DNA from: Ralstonia sp. SET104
Lineage (GTDB): Bacteria; Pseudomonadota; Gammaproteobacteria; Burkholderiales; Burkholderiaceae
DNA length: 64,000 nt
Assembly: GCF_003851545.1 (NCBI RefSeq)
Contig: NZ_BHVX01000001.1
Coordinates: 248,001 to 312,000 of the forward strand
Reading direction: 5' to 3'
Shown here piece after piece: positions 31,822-39,380 of this stretch (position 1 is the stretch's first letter; each line of letters begins with the position of its first letter). Made by a program: the position numbers and the translations under genes. The notes below the pieces were generated by a model that made no database searches, had not been told where the DNA came from, and saw nothing but the letters and a program-made list of their open reading frames with translations.

Positions 31822-32796
31822 TCAGGCAACGAGCTTGATGGCTTCCTCCCAGGCACGTTGCTTCAAGTTGGCACCGGCTCCGAACCAGGCGGAATCGAGG
31901 CGATGATCCGTGCTGCGAGCCCGGCGTTCGTGATCGGCGTACTGGGTGATCGCGTTGAGCATTCCCCAGGCCGTGGCCGAAGACGAAGCCAAGTCGGCTC
32001 CCATGCCTTTGCCGTCGTACAGCCCCTGCACAACCTTGAGAGCCCGCTCATTGGCGGGGACTGCGGTTGGCTTGCTTGCCGGGACTGGTGTCGACGAAGC
32101 GCCCAATACACGCTGGAAGTACGCACGAGCGGTTTCCGGTCGAACCTTGCGCTCGGACAGGGCTTTCATGCGGAACATGAATTCGTCCCAACTGGATATG
32201 GCAATGCCGAGTTGGCACTTGACTGCCTGCGGATCGAACTGACTGCGGTGAGGAACCTTGACCGCTCCGTTACCTTCAGCCAAGGCGATGTGCAGGGTGT
32301 TGTTGCAGACTACGCGAACACTGGTGAACTGTGCCGTGGTAGCCAACGTGCCATCGCAGGCCGTGGCCAGCAGCAGATAGCCTTGGACGGTGTCGCCACC
32401 TTTCAGGACAGTCTGTTGACCTGTCTTGGCAAGAGCCCAGAGCTTGCGGCCCTCCTTGAGCACACCTGCCGTTTCCAACTCGAAGCCGCCAACTTCGGTC
32501 AGGTCCCGATAGAACTCCAGGATTTCTCTGGGCTGAACAGTTTGGTAGCGGTTGGACACGACCGAGAGCGGAACCTTGGTGTCGGACCGGTACAGCACCT
32601 TCTGCTCGGGATAAGGATGAATGGCACCGAGCGTGCCGGACTGGCCGGTGACAAAGCAGACCGGAGTTTCTTCAATCTGCCAGTCCATGCCGGCGCGTTG
32701 CATCCAGACCTCGATGGGCTGATGGCGAGCCAACTCGTTACCGAGACCGTGCCACGGTTTCTGGCCGACATAGGCCATGGTTTGTACGAGATGCAT
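31822..32796 (-). CDS. DUF932 phage/plasmid-like protein
   Basis: 324 residues from ATG 32796 with AGGAG 8 bp upstream. The frame is open further, but the upstream part lacks family features. The characteristic start is M-A-Y-V-G-Q-K-P-W-H-G-L-G, with S-V-V-S-N-R-Y-Q-T-V-Q-P-R-E-I-L-E-F near residue 80 and V-C-N-N-T-L near 165. DUF932 (TIGR03299-type) proteins are common in phages and mobile elements, typically beside YqaJ nucleases, and their biochemical role is not established to my knowledge. A 46-residue membrane protein gene lies upstream on the same strand. Confidence 0.9.
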   Translation of the reverse strand: MHLVQTMAYVGQKPWHGLGNELARHQPIEVWMQRAGMDWQIEETPVCFVTGQSGTLGAIHPYPEQKVLYRSDTKVPLSVVSNRYQTVQPREILEFYRDLTEVGGFELETAGVLKEGRKLWALAKTGQQTVLKGGDTVQGYLLLATACDGTLATTAQFTSVRVVCNNTLHIALAEGNGAVKVPHRSQFDPQAVKCQLGIAISSWDEFMFRMKALSERKVRPETARAYFQRVLGASSTPVPASKPTAVPANERALKVVQGLYDGKGMGADLASSSATAWGMLNAITQYADHERRARSTDHRLDSAWFGAGANLKQRAWEEAIKLVA

Positions 32797-32932
32797 GTGA
32801 ACTCCTGTGAATGGACGAGCGCCAACCCCGAGACGAAGCTCGGAGCCACGCAAAAACACGAAAGGGAACGAAACGAACCTGCCAGAACAGCAGGTCAGCG
32901 CCGGCCGCTAGACCAGCACGGGAGGGATTGGG

Positions 32933-33073
32933 TTAGGCGAAGGCGTTGCTGTCGTCGTAAGCCCGGCCATCCGGATACATCTGGTGCATCAGACGCTCCT
33001 TGAGGTAGGCGACGACAGCGCCAATAGCTTCGACGAGGATGACCAGCAGCACGCTGACGAGAGGTTTGTTCAT
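32933..33073 (-). CDS. Tiny membrane protein (46 residues)
   Basis: An ATG with AAGGAAA upstream opens a frame encoding one hydrophobic helix (L-V-S-V-L-L-V-I-L-V-E-A-I-G-A-V-V-A) followed by a short polar tail ending in acidic residues. It lies upstream of the DUF932 gene on the same strand and mirrors the 40-residue membrane protein at the other end of the module. Function unknown. Confidence 0.55.
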   Translation of the reverse strand: MNKPLVSVLLVILVEAIGAVVAYLKERLMHQMYPDGRAYDDSNAFA

Positions 33074-33358
33074 GGGAATTTCCTTGGTCGAGTGAAGCGG
33101 AAAGCGAGATGCCTTCCTGTGTTTCTTGTACCAAGGACAGAAGCGGAAATTGGATCATGCCTGGCTGACTGGCGATGCAAGCTGCACCGGCACTGGAACC
33201 GGACAGCGCCACAATCTCGCCCAAAAGACATGCTGGACCGCAAGGCTGCCGTCAGTGCTGGAGACGTATCGTGATCTTCCTACAGGAGATGCTGTGGCTT
33301 GTCGTGGCCTCGGTGTGTTGGTGGCCGTCGGGCTGGCTTGGCTTTGGCTTGTGAGGCA
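33074..33358. other. Spacer upstream of the leftward module
   Basis: No gene is well supported. A GTG at about 33270 opens a 27-codon hydrophobic Trp-rich frame, but it lacks a convincing ribosome site. The region probably holds the promoter of the leftward DUF932/YqaJ/Gp3-like module. Confidence 0.35.
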
Positions 33359-33625
33359 CTAGCAGCCGGGTTGATCAAAGAGGCAGAGCAGATCGAGATT
33401 TTCCCAGCCACCTTCAAAGGTGCGGTACCGGTTGACCGTAGTCGTCCGACCGAGTCCGTGAGCTCGGATTACCACCGCAGCCAGTCCGATGCTGAACTGC
33501 AGCTCCGGATCCTTTGCAAGGAGCGACACTTCGATTTCATTTTTGAGCGTCGTTTCACCCAGAAAAAGGAGTGGGATGGAAACTACGAGTACAAATTGTG
33601 GCGGGCGAGTGCGATGTTGGGTCAC
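33359..33625 (-). CDS. Doubtful hypothetical ORF, 88 residues
   Basis: The leftward frame encodes a hydrophobic start (F-V-L-V-V-S-I-P-L-L-F-L-G) and a C terminus R-Y-R-T-F-E-G-G-W-E-N-L-D-L-L-C-L-F. An overlapping rightward frame of 113 residues (33299-33640) also exists. Base use does not decide between them. The leftward one is preferred because its residues look more protein-like and it is co-oriented with the DUF932 module. Confidence 0.3.
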   Translation of the reverse strand: MTQHRTRPPQFVLVVSIPLLFLGETTLKNEIEVSLLAKDPELQFSIGLAAVVIRAHGLGRTTTVNRYRTFEGGWENLDLLCLFDQPGC

Positions 33626-33714
33626 AAAACGGACATCTAAGTTATATAAATTAGATCGAAAATATTTTAAAAAACCTATCGCACAAGTCTAGAATAAGAA
33701 GCGCAGACAATAAT

Positions 33715-34347
33715 ATGAAATGCAAAGAAAAAAAACATAAAAATCAGCACCCATGGAAAGTAGCCTCCACCCTAATTGCATATCTATTTATAATATTATT
33801 TGCATCACCAAAAAATGCTTTCGCTGATCGAATTCAGGGCTTCGATCGGTTCAAATTCGGGATGACATTAGGGGAAATTCAAACGGTTGGCCCTGGCTGC
33901 TCGCGTATAGCGCCATCGGCATCAGGAAGAACAGACACCTTTATTTCGATGTGCGCTGGATTCTCGATGGCAAGCAGCCCGAAATTCTATATAGATCCAA
34001 CAACAAAGCGCGTGAATGCGATTCAGACAACTATTGTTTTTCCCGCCATGGAAGGCGACGCACGCGATCTATTGAAAGGTCTAAGCAAGAAATACAGCAG
34101 TACATACATTATAAACGACGGCGCCATATCAGAATTCTTCGCAAATCACTCAGAAAGAATCGCCGTTCTTGGGGCCTGGCTAGATTATAGCGTAGTATTA
34201 TTTGCCGAGCGATATGGCTCAAGAAACCAATATGTTCAAATCCTCATTTCTTATTATCCAGATGATGGAGTTGCCCGTATGAAGCAGAAACTATCGCCGC
34301 TAATTCGAGCGAGAAGCGGAAGCGGAATTGATGCATCAAAATATTAA
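33715..34347 (+). CDS. AT-rich secreted protein of unknown function
   Basis: 210 residues. A Lys-rich N terminus and a hydrophobic segment (L-I-A-Y-L-F-I-I-L-F-A) end in an A-F-A-D cleavage site near residue 37, so it should enter the periplasm. The mature part starts with a G-F-D-R-F-K-F-G-M-T-L-G-E-I motif often seen at the start of small periplasmic 'GMT-x-x-E' domains. The gene is AT-rich and precedes another secreted-protein gene by about 50 bp on the same strand, suggesting a two-gene unit. Confidence 0.65.
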   Translation: MKCKEKKHKNQHPWKVASTLIAYLFIILFASPKNAFADRIQGFDRFKFGMTLGEIQTVGPGCSRIAPSASGRTDTFISMCAGFSMASSPKFYIDPTTKRVNAIQTTIVFPAMEGDARDLLKGLSKKYSSTYIINDGAISEFFANHSERIAVLGAWLDYSVVLFAERYGSRNQYVQILISYYPDDGVARMKQKLSPLIRARSGSGIDASKY

Positions 34348-34394
34348 AGTCAGCATATTTATCGAAATTATTCGAATCGGTGGAGGAAAATGTG

Positions 34395-35072
34395 ATGTGT
34401 GAATATAAAATCAGCGCACCAAGGCACAGCTTCAGGTCAATTTTTTTGATCGCCGCAATTTCCATCTGCCGCATCGCATCAGCACAATCGGTGCCAACGC
34501 CTCGCCCCTTGGCTACATACGGAACCTTCAAGGAGGTTAATCTTGATGACGAAACCTACGGCATGTCTTCTAAGAGTGCGGAAACAGAGCGTTTGCGCAG
34601 CGCCTGCCAGCAAGATATAGGGTCGAGTAGTTTTTCATTATACAAATTCAATGTCGAAGGAAAAAGCACAATCCTACTCGCCGACTCGTCCGCAGAAGGG
34701 GAAAATTTCACGGGTACGTCCTATTCGATATTGGCGAACGAGAAGAATTGCAGCAGGCTTGGCGGACAAGAACAAAAAAACCAACCCGATGTCAGTGGCA
34801 TGATGGGCATTCCTGAAAAATCGTACCGCATTGCGCTTCCGATCATCGGTAGAAATCAGGAGTTAGCGTATTTCTTAACAGAAGAAAAGATGGTTCCTGG
34901 AAAATATTGCGTCTCTTCCGCAGAATGTAAGGTACAGAGGAGCTACATTTACTCAAGAAAACTTTACAAAGTCAATCGAAATGGTTTCGCTTTGATGTCA
35001 TCAAGGACTCAGCAAAGCACAAAGGACGTTTCCGTTGAGCAAATAATCCCTGTTGGCACCCTAATAAAATAG
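34395..35072 (+). CDS. AT-rich secreted protein of unknown function
   Basis: 225 residues from ATG 34395 with GGAGG 8 bp upstream. The signal peptide (S-I-F-L-I-A-A-I-S-I-C) ends at I-A-S-A-Q near residue 30. The mature protein contains five cysteines, including C-V-S-S-A-E-C, which could form disulfides in the periplasm. No family is recognised. It ends 26 bp before a strong terminator and probably forms a unit with the preceding secreted protein. Low GC relative to the host suggests a foreign origin separate from the rest of the island. Confidence 0.65.
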   Translation: MCEYKISAPRHSFRSIFLIAAISICRIASAQSVPTPRPLATYGTFKEVNLDDETYGMSSKSAETERLRSACQQDIGSSSFSLYKFNVEGKSTILLADSSAEGENFTGTSYSILANEKNCSRLGGQEQKNQPDVSGMMGIPEKSYRIALPIIGRNQELAYFLTEEKMVPGKYCVSSAECKVQRSYIYSRKLYKVNRNGFALMSSRTQQSTKDVSVEQIIPVGTLIK

Positions 35073-35098
35073 GCACCCCGTTTCGGACAGAAAAAAAT

Positions 35099-35125
35099 GG
35101 AGGGTCGCCCCCTCCTTTTTATTTT
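35099..35125 (+). terminator. Rho-independent terminator of the secreted-protein pair
   Basis: GGAGGG (35099-35104), a 5-nt loop, then CCCTCC (35110-35115) followed by TTTTTATTTT. Confidence 0.88.
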
Positions 35126-35218
35126 GCTACTCACCGCCAAATAGAAACTAAAATAAATATAGACAAGCAATTATCAACCAATTGACTTGCGCTTGACAAA
35201 TCCAAGGAAAAATGCGCA

Positions 35219-35419
35219 ATGATCTATATTCCGCAAAACTACGTCAAAATCGCCGTCGAGAGGCTCGGCGGTCCGACCAAGGCAGCCCATGCTGCAGGAG
35301 TCTCAAACGCCTCGATTCACAACTGGATCAAGCGCCGCAGGATTCAGAACATCGACAAGGCGAACCTGGTGGCAAAGCTCGCCAAGCTCGATGTCCAAGA
35401 CCTGAGGAGTACGCGATGA
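35219..35419 (+). CDS. Small YdaS/Cro-like HTH protein
   Basis: 66 residues. A-V-E-R-L-G-G-P-T-K-A-A-H-A-A-G-V-S-N-A-S-I-H-N-W is the YdaS/Cro-type HTH pattern, similar in layout to the HTH protein at 6602-6796 but with different residues. ATG 35219 is preceded by AAGGAAA. The stop overlaps the next ATG (ATGA). Likely a repressor or activator near the integrase end of the island. Confidence 0.7.
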   Translation: MIYIPQNYVKIAVERLGGPTKAAHAAGVSNASIHNWIKRRRIQNIDKANLVAKLAKLDVQDLRSTR

Positions 35420-35805
35420 TCGACTTCGAGACCTTGAAAAAGTATCTCGGGCAGCGCGTCGAGATCAGCCCAACAACGGGTAGGCCGAGATTTGCCGACA
35501 TGCACAACGACGTGATGTTCTACGTGGATCGCTTCGGCGGTACCAACAAGACCGCAGAGCTGCTTGGCGTGTCGCCAGACGAGGTCGAGCTCTGGATTGA
35601 TGAGCACCACGTTCCGCAGCCATATGCAGATAGGATCCATACCCTTGCCAGAGCTGCGGTGCCCTGCATTCAGGAGCCATGGACCGTCGTTATCGAGCGT
35701 GAGTTCATCTGGCCGGCTGTGCGGGATCCAGAAATACAGGCCAGACTGAACCTACCGCCTCTTGCTGAGGATGGGATAACCAGGCTCGATGCTGGGCGGT
35801 CATGA
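35416..35805 (+). CDS. Hypothetical protein with an HTH-like centre, convergent to the integrase
   Basis: 129 residues from ATG 35416, overlapping the stop of the preceding HTH gene. Residues about 38-60 (R-F-G-G-T-N-K-T-A-E-L-L-G-V-S-P-D-E-V-E-L-W-I) again look like a YdaS-type helix-turn-helix, so the two genes could encode paired regulators. The C-terminal half is acidic and Pro-rich without a known family. Its last 6 bp overlap the end of the convergent integrase gene, so transcription of either could interfere with the other. Confidence 0.6.
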   Translation: MIDFETLKKYLGQRVEISPTTGRPRFADMHNDVMFYVDRFGGTNKTAELLGVSPDEVELWIDEHHVPQPYADRIHTLARAAVPCIQEPWTVVIEREFIWPAVRDPEIQARLNLPPLAEDGITRLDAGRS

Positions 35806-37161
35806 GTTCGGCTCGATCAGGACTTCATCCTTGCCGATGCCGACCTGACCAACCTTTAGCATCTCCTCTGTCGCCCGAGAAACCGCCTCCCGGACTGGAT
35901 CCTGGTCCAGTCGGGCATATACCGCCGTCGTTGCCGACGAGCGGTGGTTCAGACTCTTGCCGATCACCGGCAGCGATGCCCCTGTCTTGACCTGCCAGCT
36001 TGCCAGAGTGCGTCGAAGGTCGTGAATGCGCAGGTCGGGCAGTAGAGGTGTCGGAACAGTGAGACCGGCTTGCACAACTCGATCGCAAATCGATTTCAAA
36101 GCGGTCGTAGGATTTGCCGAGACTAGGAATTGCTCGATTCCGTCGGTAAGAGTGCCTTGGTCCCATTGCTGGTGCTCGCCTAGCTGTTCTAGCAGCGCTT
36201 GCCCTGCCATGCGGACCTTAACCCGAAACCAACCTCTCTTCGGCTCCACAAAATGGCCGGTGTTGCCGTGTCCGGGGAAGACAAATGGGCTTGTGTGCCC
36301 TTTCTTACGGCGCTCTAGAATCTCGACCGCTACCTCAACAAGCATAACTGTCTGCGACTCGCCGTTCTTGGTCCTAGGGATTCGCCATACACCTTCCGCC
36401 AAGTGAACTTCGGCCCAGGCCATCTCCAGCACGTTGGCCCTTCTTGCACCCGTTAAGAGCGACAGCAGGAAGAAATCCCGAATGCAGTCGTTAGGCTCCG
36501 CCTGGACAGCCCGGAAGAAATTGGGGAGTTCTGCCCCTTGGATGAAGCGATCCCGAGATCGCTCTGCGTTCTTCTTGACGCCCGTGGCTGGGTTCTGATC
36601 CCACATATCAACCGAGATCGCCCAACCGAAGACACTCGACACGAGGGCTTGGACTCGGTTAGCGGTGGTGGCATGCCCCGCCGCCGTAATCTTCGAGTGG
36701 ATGTCGGCAACATGCTTCCGGGTAATTTCCGACAAGCGCTTTCGGCCTAACGGCGCAGCGAGATACTGGTTGTACTTGCTCTCATCCTCCTGCCACGAGC
36801 GCTTCTTGAGCGTACTGTGCCGTTTCATGTATTCGGCAAAGAGGCCAGAAAACGTCATCACCGCACGAGCCTTGCGCTGGCGCTCCGCAACATCAGTGCC
36901 GATAGCAAGTTCGGCAATGAAAGACATGGCCTGTTGCCGTGCCTTCTCGATAGTGACGTCCGGGAAGCGGCCGATTGTCAGGCGGTTCGGACCGCCACCC
37001 TTGACTCGCCTGAACACGGAGAATGTTTTGGTGCCCGTCGCAGTTACTCGCAACTGGAGCCCCGGTGTCTTGGTGTCGTTGTAGGTAACCCGCCCATCGA
37101 CTGGAGCAGGGATCGCCAGCAGCGCTGCTTTGGTGAAATTGATGTGGCTTTCGTTGGGCAT
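35800..37161 (-). CDS. int: Tyrosine recombinase, island integrase
   Basis: 453 residues, P4-like integrase with an N-terminal DUF4102-type arm-binding domain (L-Q-L-R-V-T-A-T-G-T-K-T-F, R-L-T-I-G-R-F-P-D-V-T near residue 62), a core-binding SAM-like domain (about 105-190) and the catalytic domain. Catalytic residues are visible: R in L-T-G-A-R-R near 237, H-x-x-R in I-H-D-L-R-R near 387, H in L-N-H-R-S and the tyrosine in A-V-Y-A-R-L near 425. The start lies about 140 bp inside the right core site, and the gene reads inward, as usual for such islands. It should catalyse recombination between the split ABM-gene halves. It appears intact. Confidence 0.95.
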   Translation of the reverse strand: MPNESHINFTKAALLAIPAPVDGRVTYNDTKTPGLQLRVTATGTKTFSVFRRVKGGGPNRLTIGRFPDVTIEKARQQAMSFIAELAIGTDVAERQRKARAVMTFSGLFAEYMKRHSTLKKRSWQEDESKYNQYLAAPLGRKRLSEITRKHVADIHSKITAAGHATTANRVQALVSSVFGWAISVDMWDQNPATGVKKNAERSRDRFIQGAELPNFFRAVQAEPNDCIRDFFLLSLLTGARRANVLEMAWAEVHLAEGVWRIPRTKNGESQTVMLVEVAVEILERRKKGHTSPFVFPGHGNTGHFVEPKRGWFRVKVRMAGQALLEQLGEHQQWDQGTLTDGIEQFLVSANPTTALKSICDRVVQAGLTVPTPLLPDLRIHDLRRTLASWQVKTGASLPVIGKSLNHRSSATTAVYARLDQDPVREAVSRATEEMLKVGQVGIGKDEVLIEPNS

Positions 37162-37164
37162 CTG

Positions 37165-37183
37165 GGGTTACGCTGGGGTTACA
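37165..37183 (+). repeat. Right-end 19-bp direct repeat (candidate integrase arm site)
   Basis: GGGTTACGCTGGGGTTACA differs by one base from the copy at 4109-4127. It lies just upstream of the integrase start codon, so integrase binding here could also repress its own gene. Confidence 0.65.
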
Positions 37184-37300
37184 GATTTGGTGAAAAATGA
37201 CACATTCGCATCACTTTCAGTCTACTCGGCATCAGGATTTTTCTCAATAAAATCAATGGCAATGAAGTGAGATCCAATTGTGTGAATTGACTGACCAACG

Positions 37301-37311
37301 GATGGCCAATC
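37301..37311 (+). other. Right attachment core (attR) of the genomic island
   Basis: The second copy of GATGGCCAATC, identical to 4014-4024. To its right the ABM reading frame continues without interruption to the stop at 37523. Confidence 0.85.
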
Positions 37312-37523
37312 AGGAGGCCACCACCCCGATCTGGTTTGCGTTGCGCATTGCGCCCAACGTGTTTGGCATCTTTGACGCGTTTGCCAGCGAGCAGGACCGC
37401 CAGGCCCATCTGGACGGCCCGATCGCCAAGGCGCTCATGGCCAACGCCGCCGAGCTGCTGGCGTCTGCGCCCGAGATCGCGTCGATTGACGTGCTGGGCA
37501 TGAAGAACACGCTGGCCGGCTGA
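37302..37523 (+). pseudogene. 3' fragment of the ABM-type monooxygenase gene split by the island
   Basis: 73 codons starting at the ATG inside the right attachment core. The sequence contains I-W-F-A-L-R-I-A-P-N-V-F-G-I-F-D-A-F and R-Q-A-H-L-D-G-P-I-A-K-A-L, the conserved central and C-terminal part of ABM-domain proteins. Joined to the 29 codons of the 5' fragment it gives a full-length ~102-residue protein. The fragment lacks the first beta strand and so is probably not functional. High GC matches the backbone, not the island. Confidence 0.88.
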
Positions 37524-37571
37524 CGGCACCAAGGCGCCTGTGCGCCAGATTGGCGCGTAACCTTTGCACGC

Positions 37572-37593
37572 GTCGCGGGGTGTCACCCGCGAC
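37572..37593 (+). terminator. Hairpin downstream of the ABM fragment
   Basis: A perfect 8-bp stem, GTCGCGGG with CCCGCGAC and a 6-nt loop, followed by GTTGTTTCG. The T-tract is weak, so it may be a terminator or only a palindrome. Confidence 0.5.
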
Positions 37594-37706
37594 GTTGTTT
37601 CGCCATCACGCTTGCCCATCACCCTGCGGCACATTTGCCGCATCTCAGTGGCACCTAAGTCTGGATGCCTAGCCTGTCTGCGTTATCACTCTGATTTGCG
37701 CACGAC

Positions 37707-38021
37707 ATGGCGATCCGCCAATCCAAATTCACGCTGCTCGCGTTCGCGGTCACGGCCGTGTGCACGGCGGCGTTTGCCGCGCGCGGCTTCGATGCCGATG
37801 CGCTGTCGGCCGCTTCTACCCAGACCTCTCTCGCCCAGGCTGCCGTGATTGCCGAGCAATACGTACACGGCCGCGCCCTGCGCGCTCAGCTTGAGCGTGC
37901 GAGCACCGGCTGGATCTACGACGTCGAGGTTGCCAAAGGCGGTCGCGGTTTCAACGTGCGGCTGGACGCCAATACCGGCAGGGTGCTCTCTGCCGCCATC
38001 GACAAACTCGACCACGACTGA
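37707..38021 (+). CDS. PepSY-domain periplasmic protein
   Basis: 104 residues. An N-terminal signal peptide (L-L-A-F-A-V-T-A-V-C) is cleaved around A-F-A-A near residue 24. The C-terminal ~55 residues form one PepSY domain, ending in the typical G-F-N-V-R-L-D-A-N-T-G-R-V-L. Single PepSY proteins often inhibit proteases or sit in operons with two-component systems. It heads a rightward run that continues through the COG4705, DsbD, TlpA-like and DsbG genes to a two-component pair. Confidence 0.82.
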   Translation: MAIRQSKFTLLAFAVTAVCTAAFAARGFDADALSAASTQTSLAQAAVIAEQYVHGRALRAQLERASTGWIYDVEVAKGGRGFNVRLDANTGRVLSAAIDKLDHD

Positions 38022-38048
38022 GCGCTTGCCACTGCTACGGAGAACCCC

Positions 38049-38831
38049 ATGGATGCACGATCAATACGCGAAACGCCCAGCCTGCTGAACAAGGTGCCCC
38101 AGGTCGCGCTGGGGTTCTGGATCATCAAGATTCTCTCCACCACGGTGGGTGAGACGGGCGCGGATTTTCTGGCCGTCAACGTTGGGCTGGGTACGGCTAT
38201 CACCGCTGGTGCGATGGCTGTGCTGCTTGCCATCGCGCTCGCTGCGCAGGTGCGTGCACCACGTTATGTGCCGTGGCTGTACTGGCTGACGGTGGTGCTG
38301 GTGAGCATTGTCGGCACACAGATCACCGACCTGCTGACTGACGCGCTGGGCGTGAGCCTGTATGTGAGCACAGCGGTTTTCAGCGTGGTGCTGCTTGCGC
38401 TCTTTGCGATCTGGTATCGCGCGGAGCACACGTTATCGATCCAGTCCATCGATACGCGCCGCCGTGAATTGTTCTATTGGGCCGCCATTCTCTGCACGTT
38501 CGCGCTGGGCACCGCTGCGGGAGACCTGGCTACCGAGGCGCTCGGCCTTGGGTTCCAACTGGGCATCGTGGCCTTTGGCGTGCTGATCGCGTTGGCGGCT
38601 CTTGCGTACGGGTTGGGTGCCAACAAGGTGTTGGCGTTCTGGATGGCCTACATCCTCACACGCCCGCTGGGTGCGGCGCTGGGAGACTTCCTTTCTCAAT
38701 CGCAAAGCTACGGCGGACTTGGCCTGGGTGCGATGCTGACCAGTGCTGTGTTCCTTGTCGTCATCGTCGTGCTCGTTGCGTTTGCTCAGCGCCACGAAGG
38801 CCGGCCCGCGCATGCCGCGCCGGTGGCCTGA
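38049..38831 (+). CDS. COG4705-type integral membrane protein
   Basis: 260 residues with about seven or eight hydrophobic segments. The sequence has internal repeats built on a T-x-G-E/D...D pattern: S-T-T-V-G-E-T-G-A-D-F near residue 31, V-G-T-Q-I-T-D-L-L-T-D near 88, L-G-T-A-A-G-D-L near 155 and L-G-A-A-L-G-D-F near 213. Conserved acidic residues within membrane segments suggest ion or metal handling. The family's biochemical role is not known to me. It lies between two secreted small proteins of the redox cluster, with short gaps that suggest one operon. Confidence 0.75.
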   Translation: MDARSIRETPSLLNKVPQVALGFWIIKILSTTVGETGADFLAVNVGLGTAITAGAMAVLLAIALAAQVRAPRYVPWLYWLTVVLVSIVGTQITDLLTDALGVSLYVSTAVFSVVLLALFAIWYRAEHTLSIQSIDTRRRELFYWAAILCTFALGTAAGDLATEALGLGFQLGIVAFGVLIALAALAYGLGANKVLAFWMAYILTRPLGAALGDFLSQSQSYGGLGLGAMLTSAVFLVVIVVLVAFAQRHEGRPAHAAPVA

Positions 38832-38870
38832 TTCGCAAACCGTTTTTTTTCATCCAATGCAGGAGATGCT

Positions 38871-39284
38871 ATGAAACTCGTGAAGTTGACACCGTCGCTG
38901 GCGGCTGCCGCGCTTGTTCTGTTCATGGCCGCCGCAGGCCACCTCGTGCCCGCCGATATCGGCCCGCTGACGGCCGCGCATGCGGCCACGCCCTCTAAAT
39001 TGGGGGATCTGAGCCAGTTCCGTGCGATTGCCGTCGACACTGCCGCTATCGTCAACAAGGGCGACCTGGCTGGCGCCAAAACCCGCATCAAGGATTTGGA
39101 AGTCTCATGGGACAGCGCTGAAGCGGGCCTCAAGCCGCGCGCCGCATCGGACTGGCACCGTGTCGACAAAGCCATCGACCGCGCGCTTGAAGCGCTGCGC
39201 GCCAGCAAGCCCGATGCGGCCAATTGCAAGCAGACATTGGCGGAGTTGATTCAGATCATCGATCAGGTCAGCGGCAAGGGCTGA
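38871..39284 (+). CDS. Small periplasmic helical protein
   Basis: 137 residues with a signal peptide ([13 protein letters not shown]) cleaved near A-H-A-A, residue 39. The mature part is helical ([13 protein letters not shown] and [15 protein letters not shown]) with one cysteine (N-C-K-Q-T-L). This is like small proteins that accompany PepSY and two-component genes, where they may sense metals. No named family is claimed. The gene follows COG4705 by 40 bp. Confidence 0.65.
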   Translation: MKLVKLTPSLAAAALVLFMAAAGHLVPADIGPLTAAHAATPSKLGDLSQFRAIAVDTAAIVNKGDLAGAKTRIKDLEVSWDSAEAGLKPRAASDWHRVDKAIDRALEALRASKPDAANCKQTLAELIQIIDQVSGKG

Positions 39285-39380
39285 ATGTGGTGCGCTGGCC
39301 CCTTGCGTGAGCACCAGTTAATTTTCGGTTAACCGGTTTCACCGACGCTCGCTCCGTTCTCGGTATCGCGAGGGGTCACC

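Noticed and set aside
33299-33640. 113-residue plus-strand frame
   Set aside because: It overlaps a minus-strand frame of similar quality, and neither has strong support; only the minus-strand one is listed, with low confidence.
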